This document shows, one piece after another, positions 12,232 through 23,355 of a DNA stretch of 64,000 bases. Source of the stretch: Sophora flavescens (taxonomy: Eukaryota; Streptophyta; Magnoliopsida; Fabales; Fabaceae); the NCBI GenBank assembly GCA_030762895.1, contig CM061068.1, forward strand, positions 38,860,783 to 38,924,782, read 5' to 3'. The notes under the pieces are model-generated. The model ran no database searches. It saw only the letters and a list, made by a program, of their open reading frames with translations, and was not told the origin of the DNA. Both the position numbers and the translations under genes were made by a program. Numbering within the stretch: position 1 is the stretch's first letter; the number at the start of each line of letters is the position of its first letter.

Positions 12232-14223
12232 GATTAAATATACAACTTTGAGACTAATATTCTTTAAAAAAAAAACTTTGAGACCAATAAATTCACTGCT
12301 TTCCCATTAAAACTTAATCAGTGTCCTTAAGATAAGGGTACGAGTTAACATTCATCATTAATGATTTCAAATAGTATAGGATGTTCGCAATATTGCTATA
12401 AAATCTTGCTAACAGTGATAATTAAAATCGGAAGACCATTATTGTGCGAAAACTTTTATATAGAAGAGAAGAAGAACAAAGTAAATAAATTCTTATGTGC
12501 TTAACTGCTTATTTTGTTTATGATATTAAAATATAATTAAAGTATGTAACCAAAAAATGTATAATTAAAGTAAAAATAGTAACAATTCTTGAAAGCTAAA
12601 GTGATAACTGTTTAATAAAACACAAGAAGAAAAATTTCTTAGCTCTAATAATACCTAAGAGTTTCTCTAACAAAAACGATGCTACCCTTTTTTCTCCCCT
12701 CGTATTGTGACTTGAGCGACTTCGAAAATATTTCAAATCTTTCCAACTTTCTAAATTTTGATGTAGCCTTTCAAACTCAGTTTTTAAAAGTTATTATGTA
12801 ATATATTTCTTAGAATAAGCGTGGAAAAGATATTGCAACTGTTAATGAGAATGCTGAGATAGTGAGACAAAAAATAGTTTTCACGATTACTAATTTTGCG
12901 TCTTAAGAGTTCGGTTAAGAAAGACAGTGAGGATATATGCTTTATTAATCCCTGTATGTTTCCTACACTGAATTGACTGAACTCAGTCTCAAACTCTGCA
13001 GCATCACATGCGAAGCAGTAACCCAAAAAGTTTGGTGCAACAACCCACTTTATTTTTTCAAAGAAAAATATTTTAGCATTCTAATACACAATATATATAA
13101 TATTAATAGAGAGAGATTAATTGTTATGCACGGCGGATATAAATTTTCTTACACCGTCAACCAGTTACAAATCATAACATGAATAACTTTTAAGATAATT
13201 AAAATATGATTTAACTATTTCTAACAATATAATATAATTATTTATAATTGATTGACTGCATAAAAAATATATACAATGATAATGTATATAGTTAAATCCA
13301 TTCTAAATATTTATTTTAAGCAGATCAGGCAAAGGCCCAAGCCACCAAAGTTAGGGCTTTAAACTTAAAAAGAATTAGTTATTTTGGTAAACATCTATTA
13401 ACTAAAAAATAGTTCATTAATATTACTAACTCAATTTTTTTTCTTCTAAAAAATGCCTCTCTGTCTCTGTCTTATCTCTCATTTGGTTTCTCGTTGTTGC
13501 CGTTTTGTCTCCCTCATAATCTTTCTTTGTCTCTCTCTATATGCCTTCTTCGTGGCTCAATGACCGTACGTCCGCCGACATCCCCACGAGCCACAACCTC
13601 GCGACGGCCTTTCTATGACCGACTAACCATGCGTCTCCTCTATGTCGTATGCCAACGTGCCGACACTTTCTCTGTGTGAGTTGAGTTCTCAGTGAACAAA
13701 ATGCGTAAATTTTGCTTTATCAACTTAAAAAAAAACCCGCCTCAGAGTTTATTTTAGACTTCGATAGATATTAGGCCGACCCTATTTTAAATATTCAAAT
13801 AATAAAATTTTTTATTTGATTAATAACAGCCTGATGTCACATACATACTTTACGCATTCTGTATAAATATATTTTTTAATGATTTAATAAACTTTTGAAA
13901 TTTCCTCTTTATAATTTTAAATTTATTAAAGCAGTCTGTCTATAATTTTTATTTCCTTCTAATTTCATTCTTGTAATTTTTTTTGGACTCTAGGGTATCA
14001 TCCGCATGTAACTATGAATATCAATCCCTCGAATCGGATAAGATCACAAAAAAGACAAAACTCTTTCTTAAATTCAAACTCAAGGCCACTGGTTAAATTG
14101 GATGAGGCCCGTGCTATCTCATTTTTTTTTTTAAATGTGTTTTGTCCTCTCTTTTGCACTCAAAACCACTACTTGTTGTAGTATATAGTATAATACTATA
14201 TAGTATACAATATATTTTATGAG
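12232..14223. other. Gene-free AT-rich DNA
   Basis: No supported gene. Around 13,140-13,260 there is a faint inverted pair (accgtcaaccagttacaaat / ttataattgattgactgca) like the TACACTGTCAACCAATCAT family seen at 19.7 and 49-52 kb. A less AT-rich patch at 13,490-13,680 has a 61-codon open frame with no recognisable domain. Confidence 0.4.
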
Positions 14224-14759
14224 GGTTGGGCTAAGGTGTACCATCCATGTTTTACACCACCCACTACACTATCCATATGTGGCAAATTTTGGACCAATCA
14301 AATTGCCACATGTGTTTGGTCAAAATTTCAAACTTTCTAATTGTATTCCTACTGTAGTCAAATATATGAATACAATATATTATAGTATATATATGTACTC
14401 TTTGTATTCGCAAATTTAACCCATATTAAAATAATATTTTTTGATTAAAAAAAACTGATTATATTACAAAATAATATTTTAATATAAATTAAAATAATGT
14501 TCTTTGTTAATAATATTTTGTAATATAATCAGTTTTTTAATCAAAAAATATTATTTTAATTTGAGTTAAATTTATAAATACAAAAAACACATATATTATA
14601 CTACAATATATTGTATTTATATAGTTTGACTACAATATAATACAACTAGAAAGTTTGAAATTTTGACCAACTTATATGACAATTTGATTGATCCAAAATT
14701 TAACACATAAATAATATAGTGAATGATATAAAATATTGATGGTGCACCATAGCCCATCC
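14224..14759. mobile_element. 536-bp foldback MITE, nearly complete inverted repeat
   Basis: The left half from 14,224 (gttgggctaaggtgtaccat) is mirrored by the right half ending at 14,759 (atggtgcaccatagcccatc), with the centre near 14,490. Pairing extends through caaattttggaccaatcaaa and the central actgattatattacaaaata / ttttgtaatataatcagt blocks. An RNA copy could form one long hairpin. No coding frame and no convincing target duplication. Confidence 0.8.
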
Positions 14760-15078
14760 AGTGTTATGGCTATTGACAAAGTTCAAGATGAGAAATCATT
14801 CACGTCTTGTTGAATGGTTGAAGAGTCGTTAGCTTTTGTAGTCTCGTAGATCACCAACACATCAACAACCATTGGTTTTTGGTTTTACGTCTCTGATAGT
14901 CTAATTTGACAACAATTTTTTTTAACGACACTAATTATGGTTTAGGTACAGCATAGTTTTTTTTTTTTTTTTTATAATAAAAGCAGTAAGAAAGCGAGCC
15001 ACACGGCCACACCAAAGTTCTGTAAGTGAGTAGATATTTCTGGCTTAAATTGTCATTTCACAGTTGAGAAAGTAATCC
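14760..15078. other. Spacer between the foldback MITE and the LINE tail
   Basis: Nothing recognisable except a poly-T tract near 14,957-14,975. Confidence 0.4.
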
Positions 15079-18000
15079 CTTTTTTTTTTTTTTAGAATTA
15101 AAGGATACTAGGGATATCAAACCTATATACAGCATAAAACTGATACCAAAAACAGCTTTGGTGTTAGTTTGTATACCCAAAAATCATTACCTAAAAATTA
15201 ACCACCTACTTTGTGCAACCAATAAACCATCAAGTATAAAATGTATCTATGCCAATATTATTAGTCCCAAAAAACCTGCACCCCATTGACTAGAAGCACT
15301 CCAAGATTGAATCAGACAGCTTGAGAAAGGCACATGAACGCTGAGAACTCCAGGAGGAAAGCATGATACTACAATCACCAAAAGCATGCGTAACCTTGAA
15401 TACCATAGCAGACCAAGCCAAAGCAGTATAATAGTCAAACCATAGAGATAACATACTCCCTCAACCATACAGCTGAAGGACTGATGCACCAATCAGTATA
15501 ATCATAACCTAACTCTCCACAGCTTGTAGAAAACCATGACCAAGATCTGTGTCTAATCAGGTCTAGTAGTCAGAAAATCAACCTTTTCAGTTTTAAATAT
15601 GACCTTGATCCTTAGTAGCCAAATAGTCCAAACAGTAGTATACCATAATAAGTTCTTAAATTTCTTTACCTTTTTGCCTCTTAAAAGCCCACGGTGAAGG
15701 AGATAATGATAGTATTATCAGGCTGAAGAACAATTGGGAAACCCAGCCACCTGTAAACAAAATACCAAACTTCAGTTGCAAATGGGCAATGAAGGAAAAG
15801 GTGAACTGCTGATTCCACTCCGCTACCATAAAGAACACAGTATCCATTATGATTTCCTGGTAAAGCATTCCTATACAAAAGATTTGAACAAGTAGGCAGG
15901 CGATCTAGCAATAGTTTCCAAGAGAACGAGATAACCTTACTTGGAGCACAACAATGCCAAAAAATTTGAAATACATTGTCCTCCAAGTCAGGAGAAGGGA
16001 ACAAATGGGAGACCGACAACAAGAAGTTGTAAGTCTCCCTAACCGTAAATTCCTTACTAGCACCATGCATTCACACCCACCTATCTTCCAAATCCCTAAA
16101 AATATAAGCTCCTTTCATGGTATCCATAAAAGCCTGTACATCTCCTCCTCCCACTCAAAAAAAGGTCTTCTCCAACTCCAATTCCACCTCCACTCCTCAC
16201 CATCCCACCACCTCATATCTGAGATTAGACTATTCATCTGAGATTAGACTATTCTTCTCATTGGACAATAAATATAGTCTTGGGAAGGCTTCTTTCAAAC
16301 TCGAACCCCCAAACCACACATGCTCCCAGAACTGTTTTCTCCCCATTTCCAACCTTCCTACACAAACCTTTAGAGAACCAATTCAATTGGACCGCCTTAT
16401 CATTATTAATTGCACATAGATCTCTCCACCAATTTGAAGAATTCCTAGCATTCCGGTTGATCCTTCCCAGAAACTTAATGTCACCATATCTACTTTGAAG
16501 AATCGAGTACCAAATCGCCTCCTTATCAAGCAAAAAACTCCACCTCCATTTTCCAAGCAAGCTAAGGTTAAAGATATCCAAGTGCTTAACCCCCAATCCA
16601 CCTTGCACTTTTGGCATGCACACCTTAATCCAGCTCACCCAACATATTCCTCTCCTAGCACCCCCCAAAGAAAGGATCGCTAAATCTCAATTAGTTTTTT
16701 GAGAACTTTCTTTGGGACTCTAAAGAAGGATAAATAGTACAAAGGAATGCTCGAAATTACTGACTTTAATAGCACGGCCCTCCCACTGAAATATAACCTT
16801 TTAGCCTTCCACCTAGATAATCTCTTTGTCATCACCTCAATAACCGGATTCCAAGTTGTCCCTCTGCGTGGATTGGCTCCTACCGGCAAGCCCAAGTATA
16901 AGAAGGATATTTTATCCTTCTTACAACATAGGAAAGTAGAACCAGCTGAGAGAAAATCTTCCCCGGCATTTACCCCATAGAGACAACTCTTAAAAAATTA
17001 ACTTTAAGCCTAGACACCATTTCAAAACACTCGAGAACCGCTTTTAACGCCCACGGGTTTTCAACTATAGCCCTGCCAACTAGCAGTGTGTCATCTGCAT
17101 ATTGTAGATGTGATATCACACAAGAAGAGCCAACCTTAAAACCTGAGTATTTGATGCCCATCTCAACCACACGACTCATCAAGCAACCCAGACCCTGAAC
17201 TACAATAAGAAACAAAAACGGAGCCAGCGGATCACCTTGTCTAAGCCCTTTCTGCATAACCACTTCCTTAGTCGGGCTACCATTAACTAATACCGATACC
17301 CTACCTGAAAAGACACAAGCTTCCATCCACAACATCCGCTTATCACAAAAACTCATTCTTCTCATCAGATATCCTAGGAAACCCCAGCCCACAGAGTCAT
17401 AAGCTTTTTCAAAATCCGCCTTCAAAATTATACAACTTGCTGATCTATTATTTTTAGCCAAGTCCACCACCTCATTGATGGTCAAGACACCATCTAGGAT
17501 TTGTTTATTCGCTACAAAAGTCGACTGAGATAACGAGATCAAAGAACCAATGATAGACTTTATCCTTGCAGCTAGTAACTTTGAAATAAGTTTATGTATA
17601 CATCCATAGAGAGAGATAGGCCTGAAATCACCCATTTTCTGTGGATTATCCCACTTAGGTACCAATGCAATAAAAGAGGAACAAATCCCAGTTGGCAATC
17701 TAGAGTTAGAAAAGAATTCCTCCACTAAAAGGTACACCTCATTGCTTATGGAGGACCAGAACTTCTTCAAAAAAGTGAAATTATAACCATCAGGTCCTGG
17801 ACTCTTATCCCCGTCACAAGACCACACCACCTCCTTAATCTCCTCCTTAGAGAAAGGTACACAAAGGCCCACGTTTTGTTCCAGAGAAAGAGATTTTAAA
17901 ACCAGACCATTCAATTTCGACCTTTCTCTATCCTGCACAGAGTACAATGACTGAAAGTGAGACACTGCTACCTCTTTGACTTCTCCCACCCCATCAAACC

Positions 18001-18860
18001 ACCTGCCCTCCTAGAATAAAGCTACGATATTATTCTTTCTCCTTCTAAAGTTGATATAAGAATGGAAGAACGAGGAATCTGAGTCCCCCTCCTTAAGCCA
18101 CCTTATTCTTGATTTCTGGTACATAAGGTTATCCCTCTGCTTTTGGTAACACCACAACTTCTCATTAATTTCCTTTCTAGCTTTGGTTTCTTCAATTGAT
18201 AGGTTCCTTTCACTTGCCAATGCATCATAAACATTTAAGTCGGCAACTAGACCACTTATCTTGGCGTTTAGATTAGGGGTGTAAGTAGGCCAGGCCGCCC
18301 GACAGGGGCCTATGGCCTGGCCTGTTTATGGCCTGGCCTGGCCTATTTAATAAAAAGGCCGGGTAAAGGCTTTTTCAAAAGCCTTTTTAGATAAATAGGA
18401 CAGCTGAGCTTGAGAAAAAAGCTCACGGCTCGATAAGTAGGCTACTGATTAACATTACTTTTAAATAAATATTAAATATATATAATATAATATATAATAT
18501 ATAATAATTGCCCTATTTGCTTCTACTATTTAACACTGGGCTTGTGGCCTTATTAAGCGCCTTCACAAGAAATAGGCATTTAAAAAAAGGCCAGCGAGGC
18601 CAAAGGCTTTTAAAAAGGAGGGCAGGCCTTAAAAAAGCGTATATCGGATAATAAGTGAGGGCAGCTGATGATATTTTTGAAACAGGCCAGGCCTATTTAG
18701 CTAAAGTCTGGCCTGGCCTGGCCTGGCCTACTTCAACCCCTAGTCTAGATTACCATAGACCTCCACATTCCATACCTCATTTATACCAAAAATTAATTTA
18801 AGTGCGCTGTACATTCTGTCATGAGTTGTAAGGTTGCTGAAACTTGAATGAGCTCACCAC
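15079..18860 (-). pseudogene. L1-type LINE, 5'-truncated, with RT and zf-RVT regions; split by an hAT insertion
   Basis: Non-LTR retrotransposon ORF2 remnant. In minus orientation, 18,860-18,751 and then 18,265-18,011 encode the linker before the reverse transcriptase (including RIRWLKEGDSDSSFFH). 17,989-16,970 encodes the RT domain, with KSPGPDGYNFTFLKKFW, DFRPISLYGCIHKLISK, ADFEKAYDSV, GLRQGDPLAPFLF and the catalytic QYADD (17,090-17,104). 16,895-16,260 carries the usual post-RT region, and 16,070-15,680 the Trp/Cys-rich zf-RVT region (HLFLHCPFATEVWYF). A poly-T run at 15,079-15,092 on the plus strand is the poly-A tail of the element. Several frameshifts and stops break the frame. The endonuclease domain is absent, consistent with 5' truncation during reverse transcription. 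The upstream limit near 18,860 is approximate. Confidence 0.9.
18274..18742. mobile_element. 469-bp non-autonomous hAT-type element inserted in the LINE
   Basis: Termini TAGGGGTGTAAGTAGGCC and its mirror GGCCTACTTCAACCCCTA flank a GC-rich interior made of repeated ggcctggcctg units. The flanking 8-mers GTTTAGAT (18,266-18,273) and GTCTAGAT (18,743-18,750) match at 7 of 8 positions, the hAT target-duplication size. Removing the element and one flank joins the LINE reading frame without a shift. Confidence 0.85.
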
Positions 18861-20638
18861 TGTCATTGGAGAGGTGTTGAGTAGCTGCAAGGAGGATTCC
18901 AACGTTCAAGTAAGTGAGAATATAAGATGAATATAACGACTAAGATTTTTTTTTCTACCCTTATATTATTATAGCTATTTATATGAAAGCGAGCCTTGAG
19001 AGACAAAAAAGGAATCAAGAGCAATTTGATCATCACATATTAACATATGTCTCGAGAAAGCTTCCCAACACCTTAAAGTGTGGACATTCACATTTGCATG
19101 TTCACTATGTTGGGACTTTTTTTTTAATTGGGGGAGCAAGTCAATTCTATGAGGGACGTTTGGATTATCATGTAATTGGTATGAAATATTTACTGTCGTA
19201 GATAATAACTAATTTTTGTTGGGAGACTTAGATGACATTTAAGGATTCTTTCTTCTAATCAGTTTTTCTCCATAAACATGAGTCATGGACCGAATTCTTA
19301 ACTACTTGCTTAAAAGAGCGAACCCATTAATTACCATTTTACCACTCAGACCAACCATTCGCCGGTAGCTCTAAGCTTGATTTGAATCATTACCCCCATG
19401 TCGATACTTCTTCTTTCTTTCTTTTTTTGTTGATAAGAACGTGTCAATACTTTTGATGACTTGATTAAGAAAAATGTATCCTTTAATTTAATCTTTTAAA
19501 ATTAGAAATAACAGGCTAATATATAAAAGTCTGAAATGTTATTTAAAATAGCTATTCAAGAAAAATTTAGAAAAAAACTAACTCCTATTAAGTATTATTT
19601 TAATTGATATTTATAATTCTTAAAAATAAGTTGAGGTTTTTTTTAATGAGTTTAATTTTCATACATCGCCAGTATTAAACTTTTTACATTGTCAATTAAT
19701 CATAATTCATCATGTGTCTAACTTTTAAGATAATTATGATAAGAGTCAAATATTTTTAATAATGTGATAATTTATGATTAGTTGACAGTATAAAGAATCT
19801 TTGATAGTAGTGTTCATCAATTAAATTATTTTTAAAAAGAAGCAAATAAGTACTTACAAAGATAACTTTTAAAAAAATTGGGGGGCAAGCACAACGAAGT
19901 ACCATTTTTGTTTATCTCATTTTTTTCGTTTATATACATTTTATATAATGTGATTTTTTTTAAAAAAAAATTACAGAAAATAATTGTTCGGAATACAATA
20001 TTGTAAGTGTTTCTTAAATGTTGTCCATCCGTTAGCAATATGATAGAGATAACTCAAAAACCGAAAGGATCTTATTTTTGTTTGATGTCCAATTCTCCAT
20101 ATATTCTTAGCAAGAACAAGTGGTGCAAGAATTGCATGCGGATGCATTTGAATGAATAGAGACAGAGTAGGAAACAGTGAAACAAAGAAGGGTCCCTCCC
20201 AGTCGCAGAGACACATGTGAGATGCTTAAGGAGTCAATGGAAACTAACTGCGGCATTAAAGGCGCGTCCACAAAAACCAGAAAGTGGCCCGCCAGCCAGC
20301 CCAGCTTACCCTACAGACACAGTCAATCACTTCATCACATCACATGATATGTGTCAGCCCAGCCAGCCCTCTCAACAAGGTACATTCCGTACGTGCCGTA
20401 ACACATTTTAGGTACCCTCTCTTTTATGGGCAAAATTATTCATTATTATTTTTTCAAAATGATACTGTCACGGTAGATACAAAGATCTCAATTAGGTTCT
20501 CTACTAATTATTTTCAGCATATCATAATTTTATTAAAATATGAAAGAAAAAAATACAAAGAAATACGAGGAGACACAAACCAGACTCATGGAAAAAGCCA
20601 TTTGAATCACTAATGAATATAGGAATTACGTCTACCAA
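18861..20638. other. Gene-free DNA with one small MITE
   Basis: No supported gene. At about 19,655-19,805 an inverted pair (attgtcaattaatcataatt / aatttatgattagttgacagt) marks a roughly 150-bp MITE of the same style as repeats at 49-52 kb. A 72-codon plus frame at 18,983-19,201 and a 109-codon frame at 20,284-20,613 match nothing I know. Confidence 0.4.
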
Positions 20639-20639
20639 T

Positions 20640-20995
20640 GAAAACCCTCAACAAAAGTGTCATGAGAGACAAGCTTGTCAGCAAGTTGCCCTCATTTCTT
20701 ATCCTCCAAGGAACCAAGCTTTCATTAGTGGATATGAGAAGTTGAGAGTCATACTCCGGCCATAAGTTGAGCCAACCCTTTTTGTAGGATATTTCAATTG
20801 CAAAAATAGCCCCAAATAACTCTATCTGAAAAGCATTATTAGAGATAACCTCATACCCTAATTAACCGCAAAGCAATCAAGAGTCACAACACTATACTTC
20901 CTGAAAATATCACCACAAGCAATTGGACCAAGAATATCTTTTATAGCACCATCATCAGTATTACATTTAACCTAATTACAAACAGGAGGGCGCCA
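20640..20995 (-). pseudogene. Decayed RNase H (RVT_3-like) fragment, probably from a LINE
   Basis: Minus-strand translation, allowing stops, gives KCNTDDGAIKDILG, then ACGDIFRKYSV, then AFQIELFGAIFAIEISYKKG and LLISTNESLVPWRIRN, in the order of the plant reverse-transcriptase-associated RNase H domain. The first Asp and the Glu are in place. At least two in-frame stops are present and there are no adjoining RT motifs. Confidence 0.7.
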
Positions 20996-21354
20996 ATTAA
21001 CTTGCTTATTAAAAGGGACACGACTAGGATGGCCTGTGATCCTGAGATATTATAAATTAATTATTTTTCAATTCCATGATATTTGTACTATAATTTGGAA
21101 TTTTAATTCTAACGTGTACCCCATACAAAATAGTTGGAATTAGGAGATCTGATTCCAATTCCAAAATTCAATTTTAAGTACAATTCCATACATCAAACTA
21201 TACCTTAATACATTTTTTTTAAAGCAAACTATATATTCATGCTATTACTTCATTTGTTTAGTCAATTTAAATTTAGTTTTATACCGCGTTCATGAAACAT
21301 GGTTCCTAACTTTCTTGCTTATTGATTCAAAAAAAAAAAAAAATCTTGCTTATA
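20996..21354. other. Spacer, no feature seen
   Basis: This AT-rich stretch contains several near-palindromic aattggaatt-type words (21,090-21,190), possibly a decayed MITE. A poly-A run lies at 21,330. Confidence 0.35.
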
Positions 21355-21468
21355 GAATCAGAACCAAGGTTTTTAAAACCGGATCGACCGGTCGGACCAG
21401 TTGGACCAGGATCCGATGTCTTGTCCGGTTCAGAATACCCATAAAACCATCCAAATCTGGAACTGGAC
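21355..21468. repeat. CCGG-rich dispersed repeat, left part, target of the big retrotransposon
   Basis: The sequence tttttaaaaccggatcgacc and the following ggtcggaccagttggaccag look like one end of a dispersed CCGG-rich plant repeat. Its other end resumes after 48,978 with aaaaccggtgaaaatcggcg. The LTR retrotransposon split it. Confidence 0.55.
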
Positions 21469-22170
21469 TGTACCGGTCGAGGAGTAAAACCCGGCCACTG
21501 AGCTTGGATACCCGATCCAACCAAGGCAGGAAGGATAAAATATCGATATTATTAATCCTGATATTATCTTAAATAACATTATCCGGTTATAAGAGATAAT
21601 ATCCCTTAAGTTAAGGATAGGATATTGATATTACATTTAATAATCCTGATATTATCTCAAATAACCTTATACGGTTAAGAGATCAATTTAAGATATTATC
21701 TTAATCAATCCTGATATTATCTCACACAACCTTATCCAGTTAAAAGAGATAATATCCCTTAAATTAAGGAAATCACATCTCAAAGAAGATTTAAGAGATA
21801 AAAGGAAATATATCCAGGTCTCTTAAAGGGATGGGGATCCTATTATAAAAGGAGGAGAGCCCAAGAGGGAGACTCACTTTTCACTAACCCCGGTGACTCT
21901 CCGTTAAGCGTATTAGAGAAACTAGCTCGACCAAGAGACTATTGAAGAGTCCTTGCTCGCTGGTATTCATCAGATACAAGATTAAGGGATTGAGATCACC
22001 GTATGGCCAAAGGTTGAACCTAGAACTACGTCTGGCTTTGATTCCTATTAGGATATGTAGGACCGGAATACAACATTCTGTCAAGCCATAATCTAAAACA
22101 ACCCCCATTGTTCACTCTTGGTTTGACGTTCTACGGCGAAATTCCGACAAGTCGGATCTCGGCAGGAACA
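21469..22170 (+). repeat. 5' LTR of the outer retrotransposon (702 bp)
   Basis: Begins tgtaccggtcgagg and ends ggcaggaaca. It contains internal direct repeats of aatcctgatattatct and a TATA-like tattataaaagg near 21,840, a plausible promoter. By eye it differs from the 3' LTR at about 23 positions, roughly 96-97% identity, which indicates a fairly recent insertion. Confidence 0.92.
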
Positions 22171-22172
22171 TT

Positions 22173-22190
22173 TGGCGCCCACCGTGGGGC
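22173..22190 (+). other. Primer binding site
   Basis: tggcgcccaccgtggggc lies two bases after the LTR. This is the PBS style common in plant Ty3/gypsy Tat-type elements. Which tRNA primes it is not decided here. Confidence 0.8.
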
Positions 22191-22599
22191 CAGGTAAAAC
22201 TTTGCCCCGACCACCGTTCAACCACCGCCAGTCACCATACGGGTTGGACCATACCCTCTAATCTCTCCAAATAGTTCATAAAGAGAAGCCGAGTGAAACT
22301 GCTCGAACCCCGGCGACCATCACGACGGTCTAGTCACCGGCAGTCGCGCTCCGTGCGCCCGCTCGGAGCACCGCGTAGCACCTGCCTCCCACTCCCTGCT
22401 GCTGTTCAAGTCAACTCAACAAACGCTCTTTCATCTTTGCCCACAGATCCGCTTCGAGCCAAGCCCGCCGCCGCCGTTGCTTACGAGACCAGATCGCGCT
22501 CCAGATCGGCGCAAGGAGGACCGCCATTGTTGTCTTGCACACAGCCATCACCATACGCCGCTAAGAGGGTCGGGTCGTCACTAGTGCAATAAGGGATTT

Positions 22600-22985
22600 T
22601 TACGTCAGTTAAAATTGATTTTATACGTCAGAATATTGTCTGACGTAAATACAGCTGACGTTAAAAGTTAATATTTTAACGTCAGTTGTGGTAAAGAACT
22701 GACGTTAAATATAAAACTATTAACGTCGGTTCTTTAACACAACTGACGTTAATTTTGTTAAAATTAACGTCAGTTGTTTAAACAACTGACGTTAAACATA
22801 AAACTATTAACGTCAGTTCTTTAACACAATGGACGTTAATTTTGTTAAAACTAACATCAGTTGTGGTAAAGAACTGATGTTAAATGTTTTAATTTTAACG
22901 TCAATTTCTTATTGAAACTGACGTTAATAGTGTACTGTATATTTTATAAAATATTATTAACGTCAGTTGTTTGATACAACTGACG

Positions 22986-22988
<3 letters not shown>
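22600..22988. repeat. Left subterminal repeat array of the CACTA element
   Basis: About a dozen copies of (T)AACGTCAGTT and its mirror AACTGACGTTA occur, mostly as pairs around a few spacer bases such as gtttaaac. Single-base variants (aacatcagtt, ggacgttaat) show decay. In En/Spm such subterminal copies bind the element's own DNA-binding protein; that role here is inferred. Confidence 0.88.

Positions 22989-23034
<46 letters not shown>
22989..23034. repeat. (AT)n microsatellite
   Basis: About 23 uninterrupted AT units inside the left subterminal region. A second, shorter AT run lies near 23,240-23,265. Confidence 0.95.
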
Positions 23035-23037
<3 letters not shown>

Positions 23038-23355
23038 AAATTCAGTTTTAAAATATCACCCCCCTCGGCTATCCCCGCATTCAGTAAATATCCCAGTAAC
23101 ACAGAATATCACACACATTACAGAAGCAAACACTACCCATAAATTTCAATATTAACAAAAAGAAAAGAAATATACAAAGGAACAATGGGGGGACTTAAAA
23201 CCAAAACCCATGTATAGGAAAAACATAACTATCTACAAGTATATATATATATATATATATATATAAATTTTAGTCTCTAATGTCTAAAAACAAAACTACC
23301 AATCTAAGGATATATATACATGTTATTAATTAGTTTCTAAAGCCTAACAAAAAAA

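Noticed and set aside
13494..13679. 61-codon plus frame in a less AT-rich patch
   Set aside because: No recognisable domain, splice context or repeat relation.
22293..22592. 99-codon plus frame after the PBS, possible gag start
   Set aside because: Arg/Ser/Pro-rich with no gag motif, and it runs into the CACTA end; no continuation is seen after 33,031.
22967..23155. Ile-Tyr repeat peptide, and a similar one at 55,854-56,081
   Set aside because: Translations of (AT)n microsatellites.
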